IMG/VR virus record: IMGVR_UViG_3300034521_000284
Location: 1 to 36,232 of that record
Strand: one strand, 5' to 3'
Length of the DNA stretch: 36,232 bases
Source: a virus
Below are positions 14,428 to 20,973 of the stretch, piece by piece. The position numbers were made by a program, and so were the translations under genes. The first letter of the stretch is position 1; every line of letters starts with the position of its first letter. The notes beneath the pieces were generated by a model. That model ran no database searches. It was not told the origin of the DNA and saw only the letters and a list, made by a program, of their open reading frames with translations.

Positions 14428-15588
14428 ATGAGTTTGGCTTGCGTTGTTATTCCGTCGATTCGAGAGACTATGCTCCGTCAGTGGCTTGCGGAGTGGAAGC
14501 GTGACCTGTGGGACGTGACATTCACGTCGGAACTCCACGGGGATACGCAGAACTGGGGTATCCATCTCGTCATTGTCGAGGATAACCCAGAGAAAACCTT
14601 CCAGCTTGACGATGAACTTCTCGAGGGGATTGATTACGAGCACGTCAGCTGGAAGGAAATCGACGATGAGCTTGGCAAACGGAGTTGGATTATCCCCAGG
14701 CGGACGGACTGCATTAGGTCGTTTGGTTTTTATCGGGCGGCCAAGCTCGGTGCACAGGCCGTGATCACGCTCGATGATGACGTCAAACCGTATCGTGAAG
14801 ATGATGACGAGGGAACGGTCATCGAGGAGCACTTGGCGAACCTTCATATTCCGACTGCCGCGACTGCCGCGATTCCGGCCTGGACCTCGACCATTTCGCC
14901 GATCAAGGATCACGAATTAGAATTAAAGGTTAGGGGTTACCCGTATCGCCAAACGAAGCGGCAGCAACGGGTTGTCATTAGCCACGGTATGTGGACCGGC
15001 TACCCGGACCTCGATTCTGTCACCCAGCTTGTCATTAGCCACGGTATGTGGACCGGCTACCCGGACCTCGATTCTGTCGCCCAGCTTGTGGAAGGCTGGA
15101 TCGCGGAATGTTGTTACCAGCCGAAAAATCGGTATATCCCCATGGGAATCTACTACCCAATGTGCGGCATGAATCTGGCCTTTGTCCGCGAGCTAATCCC
15201 GATAATGTATTTCCTGTTAATGGGGGAATCGCGGGACGGCGAAAAATGGCCGGTCGACCGCTTCGGGGATATTTGGGCGGGCATTATCTCCAAAAAGATC
15301 ATTGATTACTTCGGTTGGGCGGTATGGTCTGGTTTTCCTTACGTCCACCATACCAGAATGTCTGACGTCTGGACAAACTTCGAGAAAGAACGGGTTGCCA
15401 TCCGGATCAATGAGGACTTTTGGAAGGTCGTCGATGCGGTCGCTCTGTCGCGGACCCTGGCTGATTGTTACTATTTGATCGCGGGTGCAATCGGCCGCTG
15501 CACGCTCGGTGGGGAAGTACGGTATTGGAAAACGCTCGCTACGGCCATGCAAGAGTGGGTCGATTTAATTGATATGGCAATGGTTTGA
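14428..15588 (+). CDS. GT75 / reversibly glycosylated polypeptide-like enzyme
   Basis: 386 residues, ATG 14428 behind AAAGGAGGAG. The sequence follows plant reversibly glycosylated polypeptides (UDP-arabinopyranose mutases) in order: CVVIPSIR near the N terminus, LVIVEDNP, the DDD motif at 116-118 (TLDDDVKP), RGYPYR, SHGMWTGYPDLDSxxQL, YPMCGMNLAFVRELI, then DIWAGIISKKIIDYFG and SGFPYVHH. Family members bind UDP-sugars and either interconvert UDP-arabinose ring forms or glycosylate themselves. What a phage does with it is unknown; a sugar donor pathway or DNA/protein modification is possible. It contains a 57-bp tandem duplication (14974-15087), adding 19 residues compared with the usual single motif. 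Confidence 0.8.
   Translation: MSLACVVIPSIRETMLRQWLAEWKRDLWDVTFTSELHGDTQNWGIHLVIVEDNPEKTFQLDDELLEGIDYEHVSWKEIDDELGKRSWIIPRRTDCIRSFGFYRAAKLGAQAVITLDDDVKPYREDDDEGTVIEEHLANLHIPTAATAAIPAWTSTISPIKDHELELKVRGYPYRQTKRQQRVVISHGMWTGYPDLDSVTQLVISHGMWTGYPDLDSVAQLVEGWIAECCYQPKNRYIPMGIYYPMCGMNLAFVRELIPIMYFLLMGESRDGEKWPVDRFGDIWAGIISKKIIDYFGWAVWSGFPYVHHTRMSDVWTNFEKERVAIRINEDFWKVVDAVALSRTLADCYYLIAGAIGRCTLGGEVRYWKTLATAMQEWVDLIDMAMV
14974..15087 (+). repeat. 57-bp tandem duplication inside the RGP-like gene
   Basis: Units 14974-15030 and 15031-15087 differ at one base (CACCCAG versus CGCCCAG), changing Thr to Ala. Each encodes VISHGMWTGYPDLDSV(T/A)QL. Plant family members have this motif once. Near identity shows a very recent event. 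Confidence 0.95.
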
Positions 15589-15605
15589 GCGAAAGGAGGA
15601 GCATG

Positions 15606-15827
15606 ATGCTAGTTTTGACCAGAAAACCCATGGAATCGATCCTGTTTTTCGTCCCGGGTAAGGGGAAGATAACCGTCACGGTTACCAGGATTCGGGGCAA
15701 ACAGGTTAGCCTTGGGATTGAATCTGACGATAAGAATATCATCGTCAAACGCTCAGAACTTCTGCAGAAGGAGAAAGAAAGGAGAAAAGCTAATGGGTCG
15801 TCTCGGGGAAAATCAAATCAGCGATAA
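15606..15827 (+). CDS. csrA: CsrA-family RNA-binding translational regulator
   Basis: 73 residues. The start MLVLTRKP is the canonical CsrA N terminus; an ATG three bases earlier (15603) is also possible, both behind AAAGGAGGA. The body follows the family through a strand pair (ILFFVPGKGKITVTVTRIRGKQVSLGIES) and ends in a longer basic tail (KEKERRKANGSSRGKSNQR). CsrA binds GGA-containing loops at ribosome binding sites and controls translation. In a phage it could act on host or phage messages, whose binding sites nearly all contain AGGA. No FliW-like antagonist is present. The end overlaps the next gene by 35 bp. Confidence 0.88.
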   Translation: MLVLTRKPMESILFFVPGKGKITVTVTRIRGKQVSLGIESDDKNIIVKRSELLQKEKERRKANGSSRGKSNQR

Positions 15828-16158
15828 TCTGACTGAAATTGTCCTGAAGTGTGGCCCTGTACCCGTCTCGTTGGCCTCTGAATTGGTCGGCCAGCCCTGG
15901 TGGCTGGTTGTTATGGCCGCCAAAAATAGCTTGAACCTGACCGTTGTTAAGGGGGAAGGCGGCCAAGACGTTATCGCGTTCGATGAAAAAGTATTTGACC
16001 CGGATTATGGGATTGTGTATCGGAAGGAGGCAGACCACTTACGGAAGATAGGGGAATTGCCGCTCAGGGAAATTCGGCAGCGTGCCAGAGCGGTTAGACT
16101 GGCAAATGAAATGAAAAAGGCCTCATCCATGAGGCAGAAAGGAGAGTGGATTATGTGA
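15793..16158 (+). CDS. Unknown protein, possible winged-helix
   Basis: 121 residues, ATG 15793 behind AAGAAAGGAG. The N-terminal 55 residues (ISDNLTEIVLKCGPVPVSLASELVG...NLTVVKGEGGQDVIAFDEKV) have the helix-helix-strand spacing of a winged-helix domain, which would suit a transcription regulator, but this is weak. The C-terminal part is a basic helix (REIRQRARAVRLANEMKKAS). It is the last gene of the second operon and is followed by a terminator at 16248. Confidence 0.6.
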   Translation: MGRLGENQISDNLTEIVLKCGPVPVSLASELVGQPWWLVVMAAKNSLNLTVVKGEGGQDVIAFDEKVFDPDYGIVYRKEADHLRKIGELPLREIRQRARAVRLANEMKKASSMRQKGEWIM

Positions 16159-16247
16159 CGTGTGACAGCGAGAAGACATACAGTTGAGGCTGTTGAGGCT
16201 TGCGACGGGTGGGTCACGCATTCGCCAGCTAAGTGTGATTATACCAG

Positions 16248-16292
16248 GCAGCCGGGTGTCAGCAAGAGAACACTCGGCTGCTTCTTTTTTTT
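16248..16292 (+). terminator. Rho-independent terminator of the second operon
   Basis: GCAGCCGGGTGT (16248-16259) pairs with ACACTCGGCTGC (16270-16281) with one G-U pair and a 10-base loop, followed by TTCTTTTTTTT. A 74-codon frame across it (16162-16386) is not a gene. Confidence 0.92.
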
Positions 16293-16313
16293 ATGGCGTG
16301 CTACAATATTAAG
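16279..16313 (+). promoter_or_regulatory. Probable promoter of the terminase/ParB operon
   Basis: TACAAT at 16302-16307 is a good -10 box and lies within ACAATATTAAGAG, sharing the 9-mer AATATTAAG with the promoter at 9899. No clear -35 box lies 17 bp upstream (TGCTTC), so activation by a phage factor is possible. It lies directly after the terminator and 33 bp before the ATG at 16340. Confidence 0.55.
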
Positions 16314-16339
16314 AGAGTTGCCTAGGAGGAGATTGATAT

Positions 16340-17260
16340 ATGGCCAAAAAACTGCGTTCTGCACTGTCCCCAAAAAAAGACGGTAAGGCGGTCAAAACGG
16401 ATGAATTGTCGGTAACGTGGGTCGAAATTGGCGACGTGAAACCGTATGAGCGGAATCCCCGGGTTATTTCCAAGCGGGCGGTTGAAGCGGTAGCCGAGTC
16501 GATTAGGCGGTTTGGGTGGCGGCAGCCGATCGTCGTCGATAAGGATTACGTCATTATCGTTGGCCACGTTCGTTACGAGGCGGCCAAGCAGTTGGGACTA
16601 AAGAGGATTCCGGTCCACGTTGCCACTACGCTGACACCGCAGCAGGTCGCAGCGTACCGGATCGCTGACAACAAGACGAATGAGTTGACGCGGTGGGATT
16701 CCGATTTATTGGGGCAGGAGTTGGCGGACCTCCTGGCCCTTCCCGACGTCCAATTCGATTGGGTTACGTTGGGTTTTTCGCAGACTGAGTTGGACAAATT
16801 GTTTCTGGACATTGACAACGCCGAGGATCGGGAAGCACGCTACGTCAATATCGCCAAGTCGATTTTTTACCAGCCGCGAATGAGCGAACCGCCAAAAATT
16901 GAGGAGCTTTTCGACGACTCGGAGGCGGCTCCCTTGCTGGAAAAGGCCAAGGAAGTACCGGAACCACTCAGAACGTTATTGACGTATGCCGCAGTCCGGT
17001 TTGTAAGGTTTCGGTTTGACAAAATCGCAGAGTTTTATTGTCATGCCGACGACCAGACTAAGCGATTGTTCGAGGATATGTGTTTGGTGATCGTCGATTA
17101 CGACAAGGCGATTGAGAAAGGTTGGCTCCAGCTTATCAAGGGTCTGGGCGAATTGATTTACAAATCCGTTGTGGAGGGTGACGAAAATGCCAAGGAAGCA
17201 GCAAGGTCGGAAGAGGAAGACGGGGAAGACGGCGAAATCGACGACGCCGATGCCGAATAA
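16340..17260 (+). CDS. ParB-like N-terminal domain protein with conserved phage C-terminal domain
   Basis: 306 residues, ATG 16340 behind AGGAGGAG. Residues about 25-140 form a ParB/sulfiredoxin-like domain (PYERNPR...VAESIRRFGWRQPIVVD, IIVGHVRYEAAKQLGL, AYRIADNKTNEL). The second half (PPKIEELFDD, LLTYAAVRFVRFRFDKIAEFYCHADD, DMCLVIVDYDKAIEKGW) matches a domain I recall in phage proteins encoded close to DNA base-modification genes. The C-terminal tail is very acidic (EEEDGEDGEIDDADAE). It lies before a TET-associated-type glycosyltransferase and the terminase, an arrangement described for phages with hypermodified DNA. No ParA is present, so partition is unlikely. It overlaps the next gene by 74 bp. 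Confidence 0.75.
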   Translation: MAKKLRSALSPKKDGKAVKTDELSVTWVEIGDVKPYERNPRVISKRAVEAVAESIRRFGWRQPIVVDKDYVIIVGHVRYEAAKQLGLKRIPVHVATTLTPQQVAAYRIADNKTNELTRWDSDLLGQELADLLALPDVQFDWVTLGFSQTELDKLFLDIDNAEDREARYVNIAKSIFYQPRMSEPPKIEELFDDSEAAPLLEKAKEVPEPLRTLLTYAAVRFVRFRFDKIAEFYCHADDQTKRLFEDMCLVIVDYDKAIEKGWLQLIKGLGELIYKSVVEGDENAKEAARSEEEDGEDGEIDDADAE

Positions 17261-18143
17261 TTATCCCGTCAGGGAACGAGTGGGCGGCGTCTTCATCATC
17301 ACCTACAAGCGTCCTGATCCGAAGCAGCAGAAGACGCTGAAATTGCTGGAGAGTATGGGTTACAGCGGCCGGCTGAAATTGGTCCTGTCGAATGACGACC
17401 CGACGGTCGACAAATATATTGAGAACTATGGCCGCGATAGGGTCTACGTGTTTGACCGTGAAAGTGTGGATTGTGATTACTTCGACAATGAGTACCCTTA
17501 CACCGGCTGTTGTGCCGTCCGAAATGCCGCCTGGGATATTGCCGCTGACCTTGGCTGGACGCACTTTCTCGTGCTCGATGATGATTACACGGCGTTAAAG
17601 TGGAACAAGCCGCTCCTCGTGCCGAAGAAAATCTGGACTGGCCCGCAGAAATGGACGGCGTTGGGCGTCTGGGAAAAGGTAAATGACTTAATGTGGGACG
17701 CCTTGGACGCGATTCCACGGCTGATTTGTGTCGGAATGGCACAAGGAGGGGATAACCAGGGGCGGGGCGTGAAAAAGCCTTGTAGACGGAAAGTTATGCA
17801 GACCTTTTACTTGCGGACGGACCGTCGCTTCCCCTTTATGGCCAGATTAAATGATGACGTTACGGGTTACTTCAACGTCAACCTTCAGGGAAGGTTTTTT
17901 ACCCTCCAGCACGCTCTTACGGTAGTTATGCAGCCGCAAACCCAGTCGCGGCCCGGAGGAGTAACGGAAGAGTACCGTAGGCTTGGAACGTACAGAAAAT
18001 CTATGTATACAATGTTGCGGTGGCCCGGGCACGTGCGGGTAAAGTACCAGCCGATGCTCGGCCGGATTCACCATTTTATTGTTCCTTTTGCGTACCCACA
18101 GATTTTGGAATCGGCCTATGGCACGTCCACGGAAAGAAATTGA
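17187..18143 (+). CDS. TET-associated-type glycosyltransferase (TAGT-like)
   Basis: 318 residues. ATG 17187 has GGAGG 9 bases upstream; the longer TTG start is less likely. After a very basic N terminus (PRKQQGRKRKTGKTAK) comes GGVFIITYKRP, a GT-A-like opening, then FLVLDDDYTAL with Asp131-133, MAQGGDNQ, RLNDDVTGYFNV and a late PGGVTEEY...GTYRKSMYTM block. This set fits the glycosyltransferases that sit near TET oxygenases in phages and transfer sugars to modified cytosines. The known reaction needs a hydroxymethylated base; no TET/JBP oxygenase is visible in this genome. The acceptor is therefore open: host-modified DNA, another base, or protein. It overlaps the small terminase gene by 26 bp. 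Confidence 0.7.
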   Translation: MPRKQQGRKRKTGKTAKSTTPMPNNYPVRERVGGVFIITYKRPDPKQQKTLKLLESMGYSGRLKLVLSNDDPTVDKYIENYGRDRVYVFDRESVDCDYFDNEYPYTGCCAVRNAAWDIAADLGWTHFLVLDDDYTALKWNKPLLVPKKIWTGPQKWTALGVWEKVNDLMWDALDAIPRLICVGMAQGGDNQGRGVKKPCRRKVMQTFYLRTDRRFPFMARLNDDVTGYFNVNLQGRFFTLQHALTVVMQPQTQSRPGGVTEEYRRLGTYRKSMYTMLRWPGHVRVKYQPMLGRIHHFIVPFAYPQILESAYGTSTERN

Positions 18144-18480
18144 TAAACCGTCGGTCAGAAAGTTGGCCGGGTATGGATTGACTGTCAGCGAGATAGCTGA
18201 TCTTCTCGGCGTGTCGGAAGCGACCATCAAGCGTCGGTGCAGAAAGGAGCTTGAAGAGGGGCGGGCGAAGTTGAAAGCGAATATCCGCATCCGGCAGCTT
18301 CAAGCAGCGGAAAGGGGTAATGTGGCCATGTTAATCTGGCTGGGTAAGCAGTATCTTGGCCAGCGGGATTATCCAGTCAATATCACGACGGACAATACCC
18401 GGATAATAATTGAGCATGTCGAAGACGCAAATAACACCGACGATTCACGTCAGGCTGACGAGGAAGCAGGCGCAGTTTAG
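18118..18480 (+). CDS. Small terminase subunit (putative)
   Basis: 120 residues, from ATG 18118 (MARPRKEIDKPS), overlapping the glycosyltransferase end. The segment GLTVSEIADLLGVSEATIKRRCRKEL is a clear helix-turn-helix, followed by a helical region (IRIRQLQAAERGNVAMLIWLGKQYLGQRDY) typical of small terminases of this type. The C terminus is acidic. It recognises the packaging site and stimulates the large subunit, whose gene overlaps it by 65 bp. An earlier ATG would extend the frame upstream but lacks family resemblance. Confidence 0.8.
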   Translation: MARPRKEIDKPSVRKLAGYGLTVSEIADLLGVSEATIKRRCRKELEEGRAKLKANIRIRQLQAAERGNVAMLIWLGKQYLGQRDYPVNITTDNTRIIIEHVEDANNTDDSRQADEEAGAV

Positions 18481-19681
18481 CCGGTCTGTCAAACGACGAA
18501 TTGCGTTTGTTGGGGGGCGTGGGAGCGGAAAGACATTGGCCGGAGCATACCGCACGGTCGTTAGGACGCCGGAGAATTGTCACGGCTTGATTGTCGCTCC
18601 AACGTACCGAATGCTGATGGACTTTGCCTGGCCCGCCGTCAGACGCTGGGCGATGGATTTGGATATTCTCGCTGAAGAGAAAGTTGGCCGCATGGCCATT
18701 TATTTGAGCACTGGAGCTACGCTTTACTTCCGGAGTGCCGACAAACCGGATTCCTTGAGGGGTCTTACGGTCGCTAATTGTTGGCTGGACGAGGCCAGTT
18801 TAATGGGTCGCGACGTGTTTGATACGGTCCGGTTCTGCGTTCGCGAAATCAACAACGGGTGGATCGCTGCCACGTTCACGCCGATGGGGACGAAGCACTG
18901 GACGTACAAAGAGTTTGGCCCGGACCGTGGCGACTGCGAGTTTGTTCACGCCCGGAGTTTTGATAACCCGTTTCTGCCGGCCGATTTTATCGAGGAGTTG
19001 AGAAAGACCGACCCGGGTCCGTTGGCCCAGCAGGAAATTTACGGCATGTTCGTCGATATTGAGGGGGTCGAGTGGCCGAGTGAATTCTGGGGCGATTGGG
19101 TCTTCGTTGACACGTTGCCGAATGATTTGGACGTCCGCGTCATCGCTGTTGACCCTAGTCTTGGCAAATCAGATAGACAGGGGGACTACTCGGCCATTGT
19201 GTTTGTGGGGATAGGCCGGGGGTTAATTTGGGTCGATGCCAACTTGGAACGGCGTAGTCCGGCGAAAATCGTAAGCGATACGATCCGATATTGTAACCAG
19301 TATAACCCGCATTTCGTTGGAATTGAGGCGAACCAGTTTCAGGAATTGTTAGTGCACGAGTTTGAGCGGCAGACACAAGGCCAGTTTGCGGTTAAATGGC
19401 CGACATTTAAGATAGTCAATAGGACGCCGAAATTGGTACGGATCAGGCGGCTTGGCCAGTACATTGTCCGGAGGGAATTGAGGGTTAAGCGTAATCCAGG
19501 CGGGCTGGAATTGGTCGGCCAGCTCCAGGAATTTCCACACGGCGCACATGATGATGGCCCGGATGCCTTGGAAATGGCTTTGCGGTTAATTATGGAAGTT
19601 AGCGGCGGGAGGATAAGCGATGAGTACAGCACAACCGAATCCGATCATCGAGGCGATTCAGTACGCAATGAGCTGGTTTGA
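18416..19681 (+). CDS. terL: Large terminase subunit
   Basis: 421 residues from ATG 18416 (a TTG two codons earlier is less likely). Walker A GGRGSGKT at 33-40, Walker B CWLDEA with Asp125-Glu126, and the nuclease domain with Asp246 in VDPSLGKSD, a second acidic strand in FVGIEANQF and the C-terminal HDDGPDALEMA. It packages DNA into the prohead by ATP hydrolysis and cuts the concatemer. The small subunit gene precedes it and the portal gene follows with a 62-bp overlap. Confidence 0.95.
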   Translation: MSKTQITPTIHVRLTRKQAQFSRSVKRRIAFVGGRGSGKTLAGAYRTVVRTPENCHGLIVAPTYRMLMDFAWPAVRRWAMDLDILAEEKVGRMAIYLSTGATLYFRSADKPDSLRGLTVANCWLDEASLMGRDVFDTVRFCVREINNGWIAATFTPMGTKHWTYKEFGPDRGDCEFVHARSFDNPFLPADFIEELRKTDPGPLAQQEIYGMFVDIEGVEWPSEFWGDWVFVDTLPNDLDVRVIAVDPSLGKSDRQGDYSAIVFVGIGRGLIWVDANLERRSPAKIVSDTIRYCNQYNPHFVGIEANQFQELLVHEFERQTQGQFAVKWPTFKIVNRTPKLVRIRRLGQYIVRRELRVKRNPGGLELVGQLQEFPHGAHDDGPDALEMALRLIMEVSGGRISDEYSTTESDHRGDSVRNELV

Positions 19682-20969
19682 CCGGGAAGATGATTTGCCG
19701 TCCTGGATGCCGGCTGGCGGGTCGTCGGGGAAGTACCAGAGCGTCCCCTACAACACCGAATCGGTGTTGGATTCTATCCGGTCCGAATCCCGGTGGTTTG
19801 CGACCTACCATCCGTTCGCGATCGCCGCGATTGAAACCAGGATTAGTTATGTCGTTGGGGCGGGGCATAACTACAAAGTGCGTCCGCGTCCGGGGGCTGA
19901 GATTGATCCAGAAACACTGGAGAAAGTTAACGCCGAGATTTTGGCCTTCCAGGAGCAGAATAATTGGTTTCGTCGTCAGCAGGAAATTCAGCGGCGAATG
20001 GATCGGGACGGCGAGGTTTTTCTGCGGTTGTTTGAGCACGATGGGAAATTGATCGTTCGCTTTATCGAACCGGAATACGTTCGGACTCCGCAGCGGGTCG
20101 CTGGCCAAGTTGACTTTGGGATCGAGTACACTGATCAAGACGTCGAAAGTGTCGTTGCCTATTGGGTTAGCCAGGGTAATAGTGGCCCGGGCAGTCAGGA
20201 ATTTGAGCGGGTACCGGCCGAGCAGATTCAACACCGGAAAAATAATGTTGACATGACTGTCCCCCGGGGGATTCCGACTCTGTGGGGCGTCAGAAATAGC
20301 CTCCGTCGAGCGTGGAAGTTATTGAGAAATATGTCAACTGTCGCCAGCATTCAGGCTGCTATCGCGATTGTCCGTAAACACACGGGTATTACAGGGGGAT
20401 CGGTCCAGCAGTACGCAGCGGCTTTGGCGACCGGGTTGCGGAAGGATCAAGAGGGGAACGTCCAAACGTACACAAAATACCCGGCGGGGACGATTCTCGA
20501 CACGCCTCCAGGAGTGGAAATCACCTTTCCGGCGGCCGGGATTGATACGTCTAAGTACGTCGAATGTATTCAGGCTGAACTGCGAGCGATCGCTGCCCGG
20601 TTGTGCTTGCCGGAGTTTATGTTGTCGGCTGACGCGAGTAATGCAAATTATTCTTCGACATTGGTCGCCGAAGGTCCGGCAGTCAAAATGTTCGAGCGGC
20701 TCCAGTCGGATATGATTTGGCATGATAGCCAGATTATTGTCGCTGCCCTGAAGGTTGCGGAGCGATATGGTCGGCTGCCCGCCGGGATTGTCGATATGGT
20801 GGAAATTGACGCCGAGGCTCCGACCACGATGATTAGGGATCGGCTGAAAGAGGCACAGGCCGACCAGATTTTGTTGACGTTGGGTTTGGTTTCTCCTCAG
20901 ACCGTGGCGGCTCGGTACGGCTACAGTTACGACCAGGAAAAGGAACTGATGTCGCAGCAAGAGGAGTAA
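19620..20969 (+). CDS. Portal protein
   Basis: 449 residues, ATG 19620 behind GGGAGGATAAG. It shows the phage portal pattern: HPFAIAAIETRISYVVG in the first 80 residues, a stem region, MDRDGEVFLRLFEHDG, FIEPEYVRTP, then GIPTLWGVRNSLRRAWKLL and a crown with LPEFMLSADASNANYSSTLVAEGPAVKMFERLQ. Twelve copies form the ring at the capsid vertex for DNA passage, docking terminase and later the tail connector. The length is typical of siphovirus portals. Confidence 0.9.
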   Translation: MSTAQPNPIIEAIQYAMSWFDREDDLPSWMPAGGSSGKYQSVPYNTESVLDSIRSESRWFATYHPFAIAAIETRISYVVGAGHNYKVRPRPGAEIDPETLEKVNAEILAFQEQNNWFRRQQEIQRRMDRDGEVFLRLFEHDGKLIVRFIEPEYVRTPQRVAGQVDFGIEYTDQDVESVVAYWVSQGNSGPGSQEFERVPAEQIQHRKNNVDMTVPRGIPTLWGVRNSLRRAWKLLRNMSTVASIQAAIAIVRKHTGITGGSVQQYAAALATGLRKDQEGNVQTYTKYPAGTILDTPPGVEITFPAAGIDTSKYVECIQAELRAIAARLCLPEFMLSADASNANYSSTLVAEGPAVKMFERLQSDMIWHDSQIIVAALKVAERYGRLPAGIVDMVEIDAEAPTTMIRDRLKEAQADQILLTLGLVSPQTVAARYGYSYDQEKELMSQQEE

Positions 20970-20973
20970 TCCG

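Noticed and set aside
16162-16386. Plus-strand frame of 74 codons after the 15793 gene
   Set aside because: It runs through a clear terminator and the next promoter and overlaps the ParB-like start; no binding site.
16340-17260. Plasmid partition ParB
   Set aside because: There is no ParA gene or parS-like array, and the C-terminal domain matches phage proteins near terminase and modification genes.
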